From an uncultured Oscillospiraceae bacterium (GTDB taxonomy: Bacteria > Bacillota > Clostridia > Oscillospirales > Oscillospiraceae), in NCBI GenBank assembly GCA_934565415.1, contig CAKTHQ010000026.1, forward strand, positions 1-30,413: a DNA stretch of 30,413 bases, given 5' to 3'. This document shows positions 14,779 to 22,949 of this stretch, piece by piece. The notes under the pieces are model-generated. The model was not told the DNA's origin and searched no databases. It worked only from the letters and a program-made list of their open reading frames with translations. The position numbers and the translations under genes were made by a program. Numbering within the stretch: position 1 is the stretch's first letter; the number at the start of each line of letters is the position of its first letter.

Positions 14779-15621
14779 ATGAACAACATGGAAGAAGATA
14801 CAATAGACCTGCTGGAGCTGGCCAAGGCCATATGGAAGAACATCCTTGCCATTGCGCTGGTGGCAGTGCTTGTTGGATCGGCGGCTTTTGGGGTCACTGC
14901 ATTTGTTATCAAGCCCAAATACCAGGCAACGGCCTCCCTGTATGTGAACAACAGCTCTTTCAGCTTGGGCGCTACCAGCTTTTCCATCTCCACTGCAGAG
15001 CTGAGCGCCTCCAATTCCCTGGTTTCCGTTTACATCTATATTCTCAATTCCCGGACCACCATGGAGGATGTCATCAAAGAGGCCAATCTGGAATACACCC
15101 CAGAGGAGCTTTCCAAGATGGTCAGCGCCCGGGGAGTGAATTCCACCGGGGCCTTTGAGGTTACCGTTACCAGCACCGCCCCTGCGGAGGCAGAGCTGAT
15201 TGCCAATACCATTGCAAAGCTCCTGCCGGACCGGATTGCCGAGATCGTAGACGGCAGCTCCGTGCGCATCGTGGACTATGCCATTATCCCGGCCCACCGC
15301 TCCAGCCCCAGCATGGTGAAAAACACCGCAATGGGCATTCTGGCCGGCGGTTTCCTGGCTGCGGCTGTGGTGATTGTCCGGTTCCTGCTGGACGATAAGT
15401 CCAAAATGATGATCCAGTCCGTAGATGAGCTGCGGGCCCTTTATCCCGATATTATGGTCCTGGCCATGATCCCCGATATGCGGGTGTCCGATAAGAAGAA
15501 CGGCTACTATTCCAGCTACTATACCCAGGCGGAACCGGCCAAGAAAACGGGGCCCAAGAAGAAGGCCGAACCTAAGAAGGAAGAGCCGAAGAAGGAGGCA
15601 GAGAAGAATGGCAGCAAGTAA
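14779..15621 (+). CDS. CpsC/Wzz-type polysaccharide co-polymerase and kinase adaptor, 280 aa
   Basis: The start at 14779 is chosen for GAGAGGAA just before it; an in-frame ATG at 14746 overlaps the previous gene. The N-terminal DLLELAKAIWKN and first membrane segment (21-44), the KPKYQATASLYV strand, the extracellular helices, the P-rich motif PAHRSSPS and the second membrane segment (182-204) are typical of CpsC/YveK proteins. These set polysaccharide chain length and activate the partner tyrosine kinase through their cytoplasmic tail. Here the tail ends in about 28 residues that are almost only Lys, Glu, Pro and Ala, longer than usual. The last 14 bp overlap the kinase gene, as expected for obligate partners. 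Confidence 0.9.
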   Translation: MNNMEEDTIDLLELAKAIWKNILAIALVAVLVGSAAFGVTAFVIKPKYQATASLYVNNSSFSLGATSFSISTAELSASNSLVSVYIYILNSRTTMEDVIKEANLEYTPEELSKMVSARGVNSTGAFEVTVTSTAPAEAELIANTIAKLLPDRIAEIVDGSSVRIVDYAIIPAHRSSPSMVKNTAMGILAGGFLAAAVVIVRFLLDDKSKMMIQSVDELRALYPDIMVLAMIPDMRVSDKKNGYYSSYYTQAEPAKKTGPKKKAEPKKEEPKKEAEKNGSK

Positions 15622-16360
15622 CTCCAGACAGGTAAACGGCGCCCAAAAGGATCCCCACCGGACTGCCCAGATCTGCGAATATATGAGCTATTCCGGGCGG
15701 GAGGCCTTTAAGCGGCTCCGGGCCAATACCCTGATTGCCCTGCCCGAAAAAAAAGAGAAGAAGGGCAGCGTCATCGGTGTTACCAGCGCCCAGATTTCCG
15801 AGGGCAAAAGCAGTACCTCTGTGAATCTGGCCTACTCCCTGGCGGAGTTGGGCAACTCCGTGATGCTCATCGACTGCGATATGCGCCGCCCGGCCATTCA
15901 CAGCAATGTGGGCGCCAAGCTGACCCCGGGCCTGAGTGATGTACTTTTGGGCAAGGTGAATTTGAACGAGGCGGTGCTTTCTTACAAGAGTACTACCGAC
16001 ACCACATCCTTTGCCATCATCACCGGTGGGGAAATCTCCGAGCACGCGGCGGAGCTTTTGAATTCCAACCGGTTCCAGAAGATGATCGATGTGATTGCCG
16101 CGGCCTACGACTATGTGATTCTGGACCTGCCCCCCGTGGGGCCCGTAATTGATGCGGTGATGGTTACAAGATGCACCGACGGCTTGCTGCTGGTCATCCG
16201 GGAAAACCATTGCCCCCGGTTTATACTGGACGACTGTATCCAGCAGCTTACCTACGCCAAGGCCAATATCCTGGGCTTTGTGCTCAACGGCTGCGTGGAG
16301 GGTGCCGGGAAACGGTACCAATACAGCAAACAAAGGTACCAGTATCAGTACGGAAAATAA
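15608..16360 (+). CDS. CpsD/EpsB-type bacterial tyrosine kinase, 250 aa
   Basis: The protein has the BY-kinase signatures: Walker A SEGKSS with Lys67, Walker A' MLIDCDMRRP and Walker B YVILDLPPV. The C-terminal tyrosine cluster has Tyr at 237, 239, 244, 246 and 248. These kinases autophosphorylate the cluster in trans when bound to the CpsC tail, and cycling of this phosphorylation controls capsule or exopolysaccharide export. Walker A lacks the usual PGEGKS and reads ISEGKS. The start overlaps cpsC by 14 bp. The cognate phosphatase is encoded at 17017. The region 16361-16419 after it holds only a small hairpin and the next ribosome site. Confidence 0.93.
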   Translation: MAASNSRQVNGAQKDPHRTAQICEYMSYSGREAFKRLRANTLIALPEKKEKKGSVIGVTSAQISEGKSSTSVNLAYSLAELGNSVMLIDCDMRRPAIHSNVGAKLTPGLSDVLLGKVNLNEAVLSYKSTTDTTSFAIITGGEISEHAAELLNSNRFQKMIDVIAAAYDYVILDLPPVGPVIDAVMVTRCTDGLLLVIRENHCPRFILDDCIQQLTYAKANILGFVLNGCVEGAGKRYQYSKQRYQYQYGK

Positions 16361-16419
16361 GGCGTATTCCCTGCCGCAGGGCAGTGCTATACGAATACTT
16401 GGGAAAGGAGGAAATGTTC

Positions 16420-16932
16420 ATGAAAAAGGCTATTGTTCTGGTACTTGCCTTGGTTTTGACCATGGGTTTGGCAGTTCCTGCAGCTGCTGCCGGCACTGCC
16501 AGCCCTACGGCTCCTACCACCAGTGAGACCACCACTGCTCCCCTGCCTGAGGTTACCACTTCCGAAGTTACCGCTGCGGATGGCACCGTGGCAATCGTTG
16601 AGCCCATCGAGGCCACCGATACCACCAAGCTGGCTGAGGAGGAGAAGACAACTCTTGCCGCTGCCCAGACCGCTCTGGCTGAGGCCGCACCTGCCGGTAT
16701 GAAGGCTCAGTATTTCTTCTATGTGAAGGTTTCTGAGAAGGATACCGCAGGCGCTGCCAAGATGTATAACGGCTCTGTGACCATGACCATCAAGCTGGAC
16801 AACGCCGAAGGGCTGATTGTTATGCAGTTTGTGGATGGCAAGTGGGTAGAGTTGAAGGCTACCGTCAATGCCGATGGCACCGTTTCCATCGAAGGTGTTG
16901 TGGACGCCCCCATGGCTATCTTCACCAAGTAA
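16420..16932 (+). CDS. Small exported protein of unknown function, 170 aa
   Basis: The start at 16420 has AAAGGAGG (16404-16411) at good spacing; the in-frame ATG at 16414 is too close to it. A signal peptide (MKKAIVLVLALVLTMGLAVPAAAA) is followed by a Thr/Pro/Ala-rich stretch (to about residue 60), then a compact beta-rich domain with YFFYVKVSEKD, GSVTMTIKLDN, MQFVDGKWVELKATVNADGTVSIEGV and a final APMAIFTK. The last part resembles small extracellular modules that end secreted proteins of gut Clostridia. Its place between tyrosine kinase and phosphatase genes, in the operon but before a strong terminator, suggests a part in the polysaccharide or envelope process. I do not recognise the family. 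Codon use is more biased than in its neighbours, so it may be made in quantity. Confidence 0.85.
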   Translation: MKKAIVLVLALVLTMGLAVPAAAAGTASPTAPTTSETTTAPLPEVTTSEVTAADGTVAIVEPIEATDTTKLAEEEKTTLAAAQTALAEAAPAGMKAQYFFYVKVSEKDTAGAAKMYNGSVTMTIKLDNAEGLIVMQFVDGKWVELKATVNADGTVSIEGVVDAPMAIFTK

Positions 16933-16935
16933 GCC

Positions 16936-16974
16936 AAACAAGCGGACCGGCCTTCGGGCCGGTTTGCTTGTTTT
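16936..16974 (+). terminator. Strong terminator with a TTCG tetraloop inside the cluster
   Basis: CCGGCC (16947-16952) and GGCCGG (16957-16962) enclose TTCG, and AAACAAGC (16936-16943) pairs with GCTTGTTT (16966-16973), giving a two-part stem with a T run. Confidence 0.9.
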
Positions 16975-16996
16975 CGGAGAGATTCCGGAATATACA
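16968..16996 (+). promoter_or_regulatory. Candidate promoter for cpsB-lcp, overlapping the terminator
   Basis: TTGTTT (16968-16973), the last part of the terminator stem, is followed after 17 bp by TATACA (16991-16996). The start codon is 21 bp further on. This would let the phosphatase and LCP genes be expressed apart from the kinase part. Confidence 0.45.
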
Positions 16997-17016
16997 TACA
17001 CATCAGGAGCAATGCA

Positions 17017-17733
17017 ATGATCGACTATCACAGCCATATTCTTCCCCGGATGGACGACGGCCCCCAAAGCCTTTCGGAAAGCCTGGAAATGCTGCACTGC
17101 AGCTTTCATCAGGGGGTGGATGTTATGGTTTCTACCTGCCATTTCTACGCCGACGACGAGGACCCCGACCGCTTTGTGCGCCGCAGAAATGAGGCCTTCT
17201 TCCGCCTGCAGGATGCCATGCTTACCCGGCCGGAGGGCTATCCCGTGATTGTACTGGGGGCGGAGGTGTTGTATTTCCCGGGGATCAGCCAGGCAGAGGG
17301 GATTGAGAAGCTGCGGATTGGATGCCGAAGCTCCATCCTGGTAGAGCCCCCCATGATGCCCTGGTCGGACTCCATGCTGGACGAAATCATGGAGCTGGGG
17401 CTGAATCTGGAATGCAAACCGGTGATTGCCCATGTAGACCGGTTTATGAACTTTTTGGAGGATGAAAGCCTGATTGACCGGGTATTGGAGCGGAATATGC
17501 TGGTACAGGTAAACGGGAGCTATTTTTTAAACCAGAAGACGGTAAAAACCGCTCTGCGAAACCTGAAAAACGGAAAAATACACCTGATCGGGTCCGACTG
17601 CCATAATCTTTTGGACAGAGCCCCAAATCTGGGGGAGGTACGCAGAGTTATGCGTGCCTATCGGGCCGAATCGGAGTTTGCAATATTGGAAAAGAATGCG
17701 GAAAACTTGCTGTTTCCGGGAGGCTATCTATGA
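17017..17733 (+). CDS. CpsB/YwqE-type metal-dependent tyrosine phosphatase (PHP fold), 238 aa
   Basis: The N-terminus MIDYHSHILPRMDDGPQ carries the metal-binding HSH and the DDG signature of CpsB phosphatases. Further metal ligands lie in the segments CHFYADDEDP, GAEVLYFPG, VIAHVDRF and GSDCHN, all in family order. CpsB removes phosphate from the tyrosine cluster of CpsD, so this gene closes the phosphorylation cycle with the kinase at 15608. Length is usual. AGGAG precedes the start. The stop overlaps the start of the LCP gene in ATGA at 17730-17733. Confidence 0.92.
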   Translation: MIDYHSHILPRMDDGPQSLSESLEMLHCSFHQGVDVMVSTCHFYADDEDPDRFVRRRNEAFFRLQDAMLTRPEGYPVIVLGAEVLYFPGISQAEGIEKLRIGCRSSILVEPPMMPWSDSMLDEIMELGLNLECKPVIAHVDRFMNFLEDESLIDRVLERNMLVQVNGSYFLNQKTVKTALRNLKNGKIHLIGSDCHNLLDRAPNLGEVRRVMRAYRAESEFAILEKNAENLLFPGGYL

Positions 17734-18719
17734 AAAAAGCCCTGATTTTGCTTTTTTGTCTGGCGCTGATTGCCGGATTGCTGTTTGCGGCTGCCCATTT
17801 GACGAAAAAAGAGGAGGAAACCCCCATCGAAAATGCAGGCCAGGCGCAAAACGCTCTGGCAGAACGGAAAACCCTGACCTATCAGGGAAAGGAATATCCC
17901 CTGAAAAGCCATTTACAAACGGTCCTGCTCATTGGTACCGATGCAGCGGAAGGGTATCAGGAGCAGACCGACGGAGTCAAGGCCTTTTACAACTACAATC
18001 AGGCGGATTTTTTGCTGGTGCTGGTTATAGACACGCAGGCAAACACGGTGGAGATTCTGCAGATGAACCGGGACACCATGACGGACGTGCCCTGGCTGGA
18101 TGTACTGGGCAATTACGGCGGTACGGAATATAAGCAGCTGTGCCTGGCCTATAACTATGGGGACGGCGGTATGAAGAGCTGCAAAAATACCGTAAACGCC
18201 GTATCCAGCCTTCTGTTTGATGCGCCCATTGATCATTATATCCAGGTACCCATGTCGGTTGTGGGTCCGGCCAATGATCTGGTAGGCGGCGTACCCGTAA
18301 CCATGGAGGAGGACCTGACGGTAATCGACCCGGCCTTTACCCAGGGGACTACCGTGCTGCTGAAGGGAAGCCAGGCCGAGGCCTTTGTCCGGGCCAGAAA
18401 GGACCTGGATGACGACACCAATCTGGCCCGGATGGACCGCCAGCGGCAGTATATGAACAGCTTCCAGATTCAGGCGCGAAAGGCCTTCGATTCCGATTCG
18501 GAGTTTGCCATGAAGCTGGTGGGAAAGCTTTCGGAGTACCTGCAGTCTGATCTGACGGCCCAGCAGCTTCAGGAGCTGGTTACGACGCTGGACAAGGCAG
18601 ACATTTCTCCCATCCGGGTTCCGGAAGGGGCGCTGAGAAGGGGAGAGCAGTACTACGAGTTCTATCCGGACGAGGCGTCTGTGTGGGATATGGTGCATAC
18701 CGCGTACTGCGCCAACTGA
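17730..18719 (+). CDS. LytR-CpsA-Psr (LCP) family glycopolymer transferase, 329 aa
   Basis: One N-terminal membrane segment (about 3-22) anchors an extracellular LCP domain. Its markers are VLLIGTDAAEG, the MNRDT motif with the arginine that contacts pyrophosphate, and FVRARKDLDDDTNLARMDRQRQYM with the second arginine set. LCP proteins transfer undecaprenyl-pyrophosphate-linked glycopolymers to peptidoglycan. Coupling to cpsB (ATGA) places it in the same process. Between GTD and the MNRDT motif there is an insertion (YNYNQADF type) common in clostridial members. A clear terminator follows. Confidence 0.92.
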   Translation: MKKALILLFCLALIAGLLFAAAHLTKKEEETPIENAGQAQNALAERKTLTYQGKEYPLKSHLQTVLLIGTDAAEGYQEQTDGVKAFYNYNQADFLLVLVIDTQANTVEILQMNRDTMTDVPWLDVLGNYGGTEYKQLCLAYNYGDGGMKSCKNTVNAVSSLLFDAPIDHYIQVPMSVVGPANDLVGGVPVTMEEDLTVIDPAFTQGTTVLLKGSQAEAFVRARKDLDDDTNLARMDRQRQYMNSFQIQARKAFDSDSEFAMKLVGKLSEYLQSDLTAQQLQELVTTLDKADISPIRVPEGALRRGEQYYEFYPDEASVWDMVHTAYCAN

Positions 18720-18724
18720 AATAT

Positions 18725-18758
18725 ACGCCTGCCGTGTTTATATGCGGCAGGCGTTTGC
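18725..18758 (+). terminator. Terminator after the LCP gene
   Basis: ACGCCTGCCG (18725-18734) pairs with CGGCAGGCGT (18745-18754), with a 10-nt loop and a short T tail. Confidence 0.8.
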
Positions 18759-18831
18759 GATGATTAGATGGATGACAAACCTAAAATCCTTATGTCTCAA
18801 ATTCCTTATTTTTGTATGAGCAGCTGCACAG

Positions 18832-18860
18832 TTGACAACATGGCGTAAATCCTGTAGGAT
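18832..18860 (+). promoter_or_regulatory. Promoter of the AraC-type gene
   Basis: TTGACA at 18832-18837 and TAGGAT at 18855-18860 are 17 bp apart. The start codon is 21 bp downstream with GGGGGG as ribosome site. Confidence 0.65.
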
Positions 18861-18881
18861 ACACATGAGGGGGGCTGGCTT

Positions 18882-19772
18882 ATGAAACAGATCCATGGTA
18901 TCCGGCTGGTGGACAGGACGGGAGAGGAGATATTGCCTGACTTTGAAGAGGACCTTCCCTATATCGCGTCTATTGTGGATATGCGCCGGTACTTTTGTGC
19001 CGAGACCCCCTGGCACTGGCATGGGGCGGCGGAGCTTGTCTATGTGTACAGAGGCGGCATCGAGTACCAGACCCCAGGGGGAAGCCACCGGATCCGGGCC
19101 GGGGGCGGAGGCTTTGTAAATTGCAATGTGCTCCATGCCTCCCGGATGCTTACAGAGGATACGGTGCTGTTTATCCACCTGTTTGACCCCAATATGCTTT
19201 CCGGTGCGGAACGGGTCATCAAGGGGTATGTTGCTCCTTTGATCCAGGCACGGGGGATAGAGATGCTGACCTTCGAACCGCAGGAAGACGGGCTGCTCTT
19301 GAAAAACCTGGAAGCATCCTTCCATTTGGAGGAAGCGGCCTTTGGCTATGAACTGGCCTTGCAGCAGGCGCTTCTGGGTCTGTGGCTGGAGATCCTGAAC
19401 CAGGCCGGGCCTTTATCCCAGGCATCCAGGGGCCCGTCCGACGAAAAGGTAAAGGATATGATGGCCTATATCGGGGCCCATTATTCGGAAAACATCACTG
19501 TGGATACGTTGGCCCGGGCGGCCCATGTCAGCAGGCGGGTGTGCTTCCGGCTGTTTCAGGACAATCTGCATATGCCCCCGGTGGAGTACATCCGTTCCGT
19601 AAGGCTCAAGAAAGCAGAGCAGATGCTGCGCTTCTCCAAGGAGTCCATTACCCAGATCGGCTACGCCTGCGGCCTGGGCAGCAGCAGCTATTTTGGAAAG
19701 CTATTTCATGAGCAATACGGCTGCAGCCCTGGGGCCTATCGGCAGAAATGGCACGATCGTGATATTAACTGA
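18882..19772 (+). CDS. AraC-family transcriptional regulator with cupin sensor domain, 296 aa
   Basis: Residues about 30-120 form a cupin-type sensor (PWHWHGAAELVYVYRGGIEYQTPGG, ...FVNCNVLHASRM), in which the paired histidines suggest a small-molecule or metal site. The C-terminal 100 residues hold the double helix-turn-helix of the AraC family: ITVDTLARAAHVSRRVCFRLF, the linking helix PVEYIRSVRLKKAEQML and the signature ITQIGYACGLGSSSYFGKLF. Such proteins usually activate sugar-use genes, often next to them, but no transporter or glycosidase lies nearby, so the target is unknown. Confidence 0.92.
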   Translation: MKQIHGIRLVDRTGEEILPDFEEDLPYIASIVDMRRYFCAETPWHWHGAAELVYVYRGGIEYQTPGGSHRIRAGGGGFVNCNVLHASRMLTEDTVLFIHLFDPNMLSGAERVIKGYVAPLIQARGIEMLTFEPQEDGLLLKNLEASFHLEEAAFGYELALQQALLGLWLEILNQAGPLSQASRGPSDEKVKDMMAYIGAHYSENITVDTLARAAHVSRRVCFRLFQDNLHMPPVEYIRSVRLKKAEQMLRFSKESITQIGYACGLGSSSYFGKLFHEQYGCSPGAYRQKWHDRDIN

Positions 19773-19864
19773 CGGGATCCGGATAGCCGTAGGAAGGAAA
19801 ACGGGCTAGAATAAAGAGGAAGTACAGGTGAAGGCCCACTTTCCTGTCCTTCGATTCTTCTTTA

Positions 19865-19886
19865 CCCGGGAAACCGGGCTTTTTTC
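19865..19886 (+). terminator. Terminator after the AraC-type gene
   Basis: CCCGG pairs with CCGGG around a short loop, followed by a run of six T, 19 bp before the next start codon. Confidence 0.65.
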
Positions 19887-19904
19887 ATAGAAAGGAAATA
19901 CAAA

Positions 19905-20687
19905 ATGAAAGATATTAAAATTGCCTTTTTTGACATAGACGGTACCCTGGTGGATTTTCAGCTGAAGCGTATGACGGAGAACACCAAAAAGGCACTTTTG
20001 GGCCTTAAAAGGAAGGGAATCCGGATCTGTATTGCCACCGGCCGGACGCCCATGACCATTCCCCATTTTTCCGGGGTGGATTTTGACGGGTATCTGACCT
20101 TTAATGGCGCTTACTGCTATGATGACGGAGGCACCATTTTTTCACAGCCCATTCCCAAAGGGGATGTACTGCGGATTCTGAAAAATGCAGAGGGCCTGAA
20201 AAGGACGGTTTCCGTAGCTACAAAGGATGACCTGGGTACCAACGGCTGGGAAAAGAACCTGTCGGATTATTTTGAAATTGCCAACCTGAAGCTGGAGCTG
20301 TCGCCGCGGTTTGACAGCCTGATTGCACAGGATGTATATCAGCTGATGGTGGGCTGCGGGCCGGAGGAATATGATGCGCTGCTGATGGGGGCTCCCGGCG
20401 CCAAGATTGCCGCCTGGTGGGACCGGGCTGTGGATGTGATTCCCTCTGCCGGAGGAAAAGGCGTGGGCGTTGCCAGAATGCTGGAGCACTTCGGTCTGAC
20501 GCAGGATGAGGCCATTGCCTTTGGGGATGGGAACAACGACATTGAGATGCTCCAGGCAGTGGGTACCTCCGTGGCCATGGAAAACGGCTCTCAGGAGCTG
20601 AAAAGAATTGCAAACTTTGTAGCGAGGCCCTGCGCGGAGGATGGCATCTACCGTTTCTGCCTGGAACACGGGCTGATAGAAGAATAA
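19905..20687 (+). CDS. Cof-type HAD-IIB hydrolase (sugar or cofactor phosphatase), 260 aa
   Basis: HAD motif I FFDIDGTLVDF, with the nucleophile and acid/base aspartates, lies near residue 10. Motif II is ICIATGRTP, and motif IV is AFGDGNNDIEML close to the C-terminus, after the GGKGVGVARML lysine motif. The C2B cap sits between motifs II and III, as in the Cof subfamily. These enzymes remove phosphate from sugar phosphates, FMN or similar compounds; the substrate cannot be told from the sequence. The gene stands between two terminators and is monocistronic. Confidence 0.9.
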   Translation: MKDIKIAFFDIDGTLVDFQLKRMTENTKKALLGLKRKGIRICIATGRTPMTIPHFSGVDFDGYLTFNGAYCYDDGGTIFSQPIPKGDVLRILKNAEGLKRTVSVATKDDLGTNGWEKNLSDYFEIANLKLELSPRFDSLIAQDVYQLMVGCGPEEYDALLMGAPGAKIAAWWDRAVDVIPSAGGKGVGVARMLEHFGLTQDEAIAFGDGNNDIEMLQAVGTSVAMENGSQELKRIANFVARPCAEDGIYRFCLEHGLIEE

Positions 20688-20691
20688 GCCG

Positions 20692-20728
20692 AAAAGCCGG
20701 GACCTGGGGAAGGGGGTCCCGGCTTTTT
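20692..20728 (+). terminator. Terminator after the HAD hydrolase gene
   Basis: A perfect 13-bp stem (20692-20704 with 20715-20727) is followed by a short T run. Confidence 0.9.
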
Positions 20729-20808
20729 AAGGAGTGCGCCTGATTTCTGCAGGGCCGGAAGAAATCCGGGAGAAAACCCCGCGGAAAGAAAAGTTTACGG
20801 AAATTCAA

Positions 20809-20837
20809 TTGACAGTCTTGAGAATCGGTGCTACCAT
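20809..20837 (+). promoter_or_regulatory. Promoter of the degV-type gene
   Basis: TTGACA at 20809-20814 and TACCAT at 20832-20837 are 17 bp apart; the start codon is 37 bp downstream. Confidence 0.6.
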
Positions 20838-20874
20838 GAAGCTGTATTAAAATGAATTCTGTATGGAGGCAATT

Positions 20875-21708
20875 ATGATTCGATTGACGGCGGATTCTTC
20901 CTGCGATGTATATACGTTGAAAGATGTGGATTTCCGGGCGGTGCCCCTGACCGTTTCTACCGACGACGGGGAGGCTTTTGTGGATGACAGCCGACTGGAT
21001 GTAGGAGAAATGGTGCAGAAGCTTCATGGCCACAAGGGCAGATCCTATACTGCCTGCCCCAGTGTGGCGGCCTGGCTGGAGGCCTTTGACGGGGCGGATA
21101 GGGTCATTGCCGTAACCATCACCAGCGGCCTGTCCGGCTCGTATAATTCTGCCAGAGCGGCGGCAGACCTGTACCAGCAGGCAAAGCCCGCGGCAAGTGT
21201 TTATGTGCTCGACAGCCTTTCCACCGGGCCGGAGGTACTGCTGCTTCTGGAAAAGCTCCGGGAGCTGGTGAGCCAGGGGCTGGATTTTGAAGAAGTGGTA
21301 GCCCGGGCGGAAGACTACAAAGCGAAAACCCGGCTCTATTTCAGCCTGCACAGTCTCCATAATCTGGCTCAGAACGGCCGGGTCAGCAAGGTGGCGGCAG
21401 CGGCGGTTGGCGTTATGAATATCCGCGTCATCGGTACGGCTTCTCCGGAGGGTACATTGACTACCATCGGAAAGGCCCGGGGAGACAAGCGGGCGGCGGC
21501 AGCGCTTTTGGACCAGATGGCGGAGGACGGCTGGAAGGGCGGAAAGGTCCGGATTACCCATGTGCAAAATCCGGAGCTGGCCAGGTCCCTGGCAGAGCAC
21601 CTGCATACAGCCTACCCGGAAGCGGATATCGCCTGCGCTCCTGCCGGCGGCCTGTGCAGCTACTATGCGGAAAAGGGCAGCCTGATGATCGGCGTAGAGA
21701 TTGGGTGA
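20875..21708 (+). CDS. DegV-family fatty-acid-binding protein, 277 aa
   Basis: ATG 20875 is preferred to ATG 20863 because TGGAGG (20864-20869) lies between them at the right distance. The protein opens with IRLTADSSCD and carries the lipid-contact motif ITSGLSGSYNSA near residue 80, then a second domain with LHNLAQNGRVSK and VRITHVQNPELA. DegV proteins bind a fatty acid and in many Firmicutes act as FakB subunits that present it to the kinase FakA. No fakA gene is present in this window, so the role as FakB is inferred. Length is normal. Confidence 0.88.
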   Translation: MIRLTADSSCDVYTLKDVDFRAVPLTVSTDDGEAFVDDSRLDVGEMVQKLHGHKGRSYTACPSVAAWLEAFDGADRVIAVTITSGLSGSYNSARAAADLYQQAKPAASVYVLDSLSTGPEVLLLLEKLRELVSQGLDFEEVVARAEDYKAKTRLYFSLHSLHNLAQNGRVSKVAAAAVGVMNIRVIGTASPEGTLTTIGKARGDKRAAAALLDQMAEDGWKGGKVRITHVQNPELARSLAEHLHTAYPEADIACAPAGGLCSYYAEKGSLMIGVEIG

Positions 21709-21756
21709 ATTCCTTCGGATGGGGCATAATAAAGAAAAATCCAAAGGAGCGACGAT

Positions 21757-22623
21757 GTGATACAAGCAAAAAGGCTTTTGCCTCTGCTGCTGGCTCTGGG
21801 ACTGGCGCTGACCGGCTGCGGCGGAAACACCCAGGAATATGAAACGGAAATCAGGCAGCTTCGGGAGGAGAATAACGCACTGACCCAGCAGGTGCAGCAG
21901 CTCCAGGCCCAGCTGAATCAGATGCAGTACACCCGGCTGGAAAGCTGGAATCTGGAGGCCCGGGGAGCAGGGGTGGACAGCCCTGCGGAAATCACCTTTT
22001 CTGCCCGGCCGGAGGCTTACGAAGAAGGGCTCCGGGCGGAGCTGATGGTGACCTGCGATGGCAGCGAAGCGACGCGTACCCCCTGCAGCTGGGACGGAGA
22101 GGCGTTTCAGGCTGCGGTTACCCTGCAGCCACGGGACGGATACGGCTACTACTGCATCCTGACAACCCAGGAGGGGACCGAGGAGCAGGCAGCTTTGACC
22201 ACGCCGGACAAGCCGACTCTGCCAAAGCTTGTATTCCTTAAAAGCAGCCTGGAAAGTTTTGTCAGCGCTTATGTGTCGGACCAAAGGATGGACAAAGGGC
22301 AGATTACTGTGGATGTGACGGCATCCGTCCAGCTGCCGCTGCTGACGGCGGACGGGAACCCGGTATCCGTCAGCCAGGCAAGCCTTCGGTGGATGCTGGA
22401 CGGCACGCTTTTGAATGAGGCGGCGCTGGAGCTTACCGACGGCGAAACCGAAGGAAGCTTTTCCGGGACGGTGGCGGGCTTTACCCAAACCTGCCCGGAG
22501 CTGGAGGAGGGAAGTACCCTGCAGCTTTTTGTGGACGCCCGGCTTACCGACGGCAGTCTTCTTTCCTGCGAGGCTGCCAGCTGGACCGGCACCGAGGACG
22601 GTCCGGAGGACGCGGTGGGATAA
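21757..22623 (+). CDS. Lipoprotein with an N-terminal coiled coil, 288 aa, function unknown
   Basis: The start is GTG at 21757, with AAAGGAG upstream. A lipoprotein signal peptide ends in the lipobox LTGC with Cys21. Residues about 26-58 form a coiled coil (EIRQLREENNALTQQVQQLQAQLNQMQ region). The rest looks like two beta-sandwich domains, residues about 60-140 and 165-275 (VTLQPRDGYGYYCIL, ITVDVTASVQLPLL, LQLFVDARLTDGS). No named domain is recognised. It follows the DegV gene by 48 bp without a terminator between them, so co-transcription is likely. Confidence 0.85.
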   Translation: MIQAKRLLPLLLALGLALTGCGGNTQEYETEIRQLREENNALTQQVQQLQAQLNQMQYTRLESWNLEARGAGVDSPAEITFSARPEAYEEGLRAELMVTCDGSEATRTPCSWDGEAFQAAVTLQPRDGYGYYCILTTQEGTEEQAALTTPDKPTLPKLVFLKSSLESFVSAYVSDQRMDKGQITVDVTASVQLPLLTADGNPVSVSQASLRWMLDGTLLNEAALELTDGETEGSFSGTVAGFTQTCPELEEGSTLQLFVDARLTDGSLLSCEAASWTGTEDGPEDAVG

Positions 22624-22628
22624 TTTTT

Positions 22629-22670
22629 GGAGCTGCTGCAAAACCTGGTTTTGCGGCGGCTCCGTTTTGT
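22629..22670 (+). terminator. Terminator after the lipoprotein gene
   Basis: GGAGCTGCTGCAAAA pairs with TTTTGCGGCGGCTCC with two mismatches, followed by GTTTTGT. A very similar stem ends the aminopeptidase gene at 28675. Confidence 0.75.
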
Positions 22671-22866
22671 AAATCTGTTGCATTTTGTGCAAAAAAGGGA
22701 AAGTGCCAAAGACAGTTGTGCGCGACAATGCGGTAAAAATTGCCGGAAGCCACAAAGAAACGACTGTCAATCCCCTATATTCAGAGCAAAGTTCACAAGA
22801 AACCGGCGGCAAAAATGGGGTTTCTGGGCAGACTGGAAAAAAATCAAAAAATTTTCCATTTTCTCA
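22671..22866. other. Intergenic stretch without recognised features
   Basis: Together with the terminator and promoter at its edges this makes a gap of about 330 bp. A small palindrome TTGCATTTTGTGCAA lies at 22679-22693. A frame is open on the plus strand, but it lacks a ribosome site and codon preference, so I do not call a gene. Confidence 0.5.
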
Positions 22867-22895
22867 TTGATTTTAGGGAAAAAGTATCATACAAT
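22867..22895 (+). promoter_or_regulatory. Promoter of trmL (and probably pgk)
   Basis: TTGATT at 22867-22872 and TACAAT at 22890-22895 are 17 bp apart; the start codon is 55 bp downstream. Confidence 0.6.
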
Positions 22896-22949
22896 AGGGG
22901 CTGTATGGAAAGGGAAACCGGTGAGCGCATATTCGAAAGGGTGAAGGAA

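Noticed and set aside
20218..22812. 864-codon minus-strand ORF
   Set aside because: It spans three plus-strand genes with clear families and two intergenic regions; composition is typical of antisense GC-rich frames.
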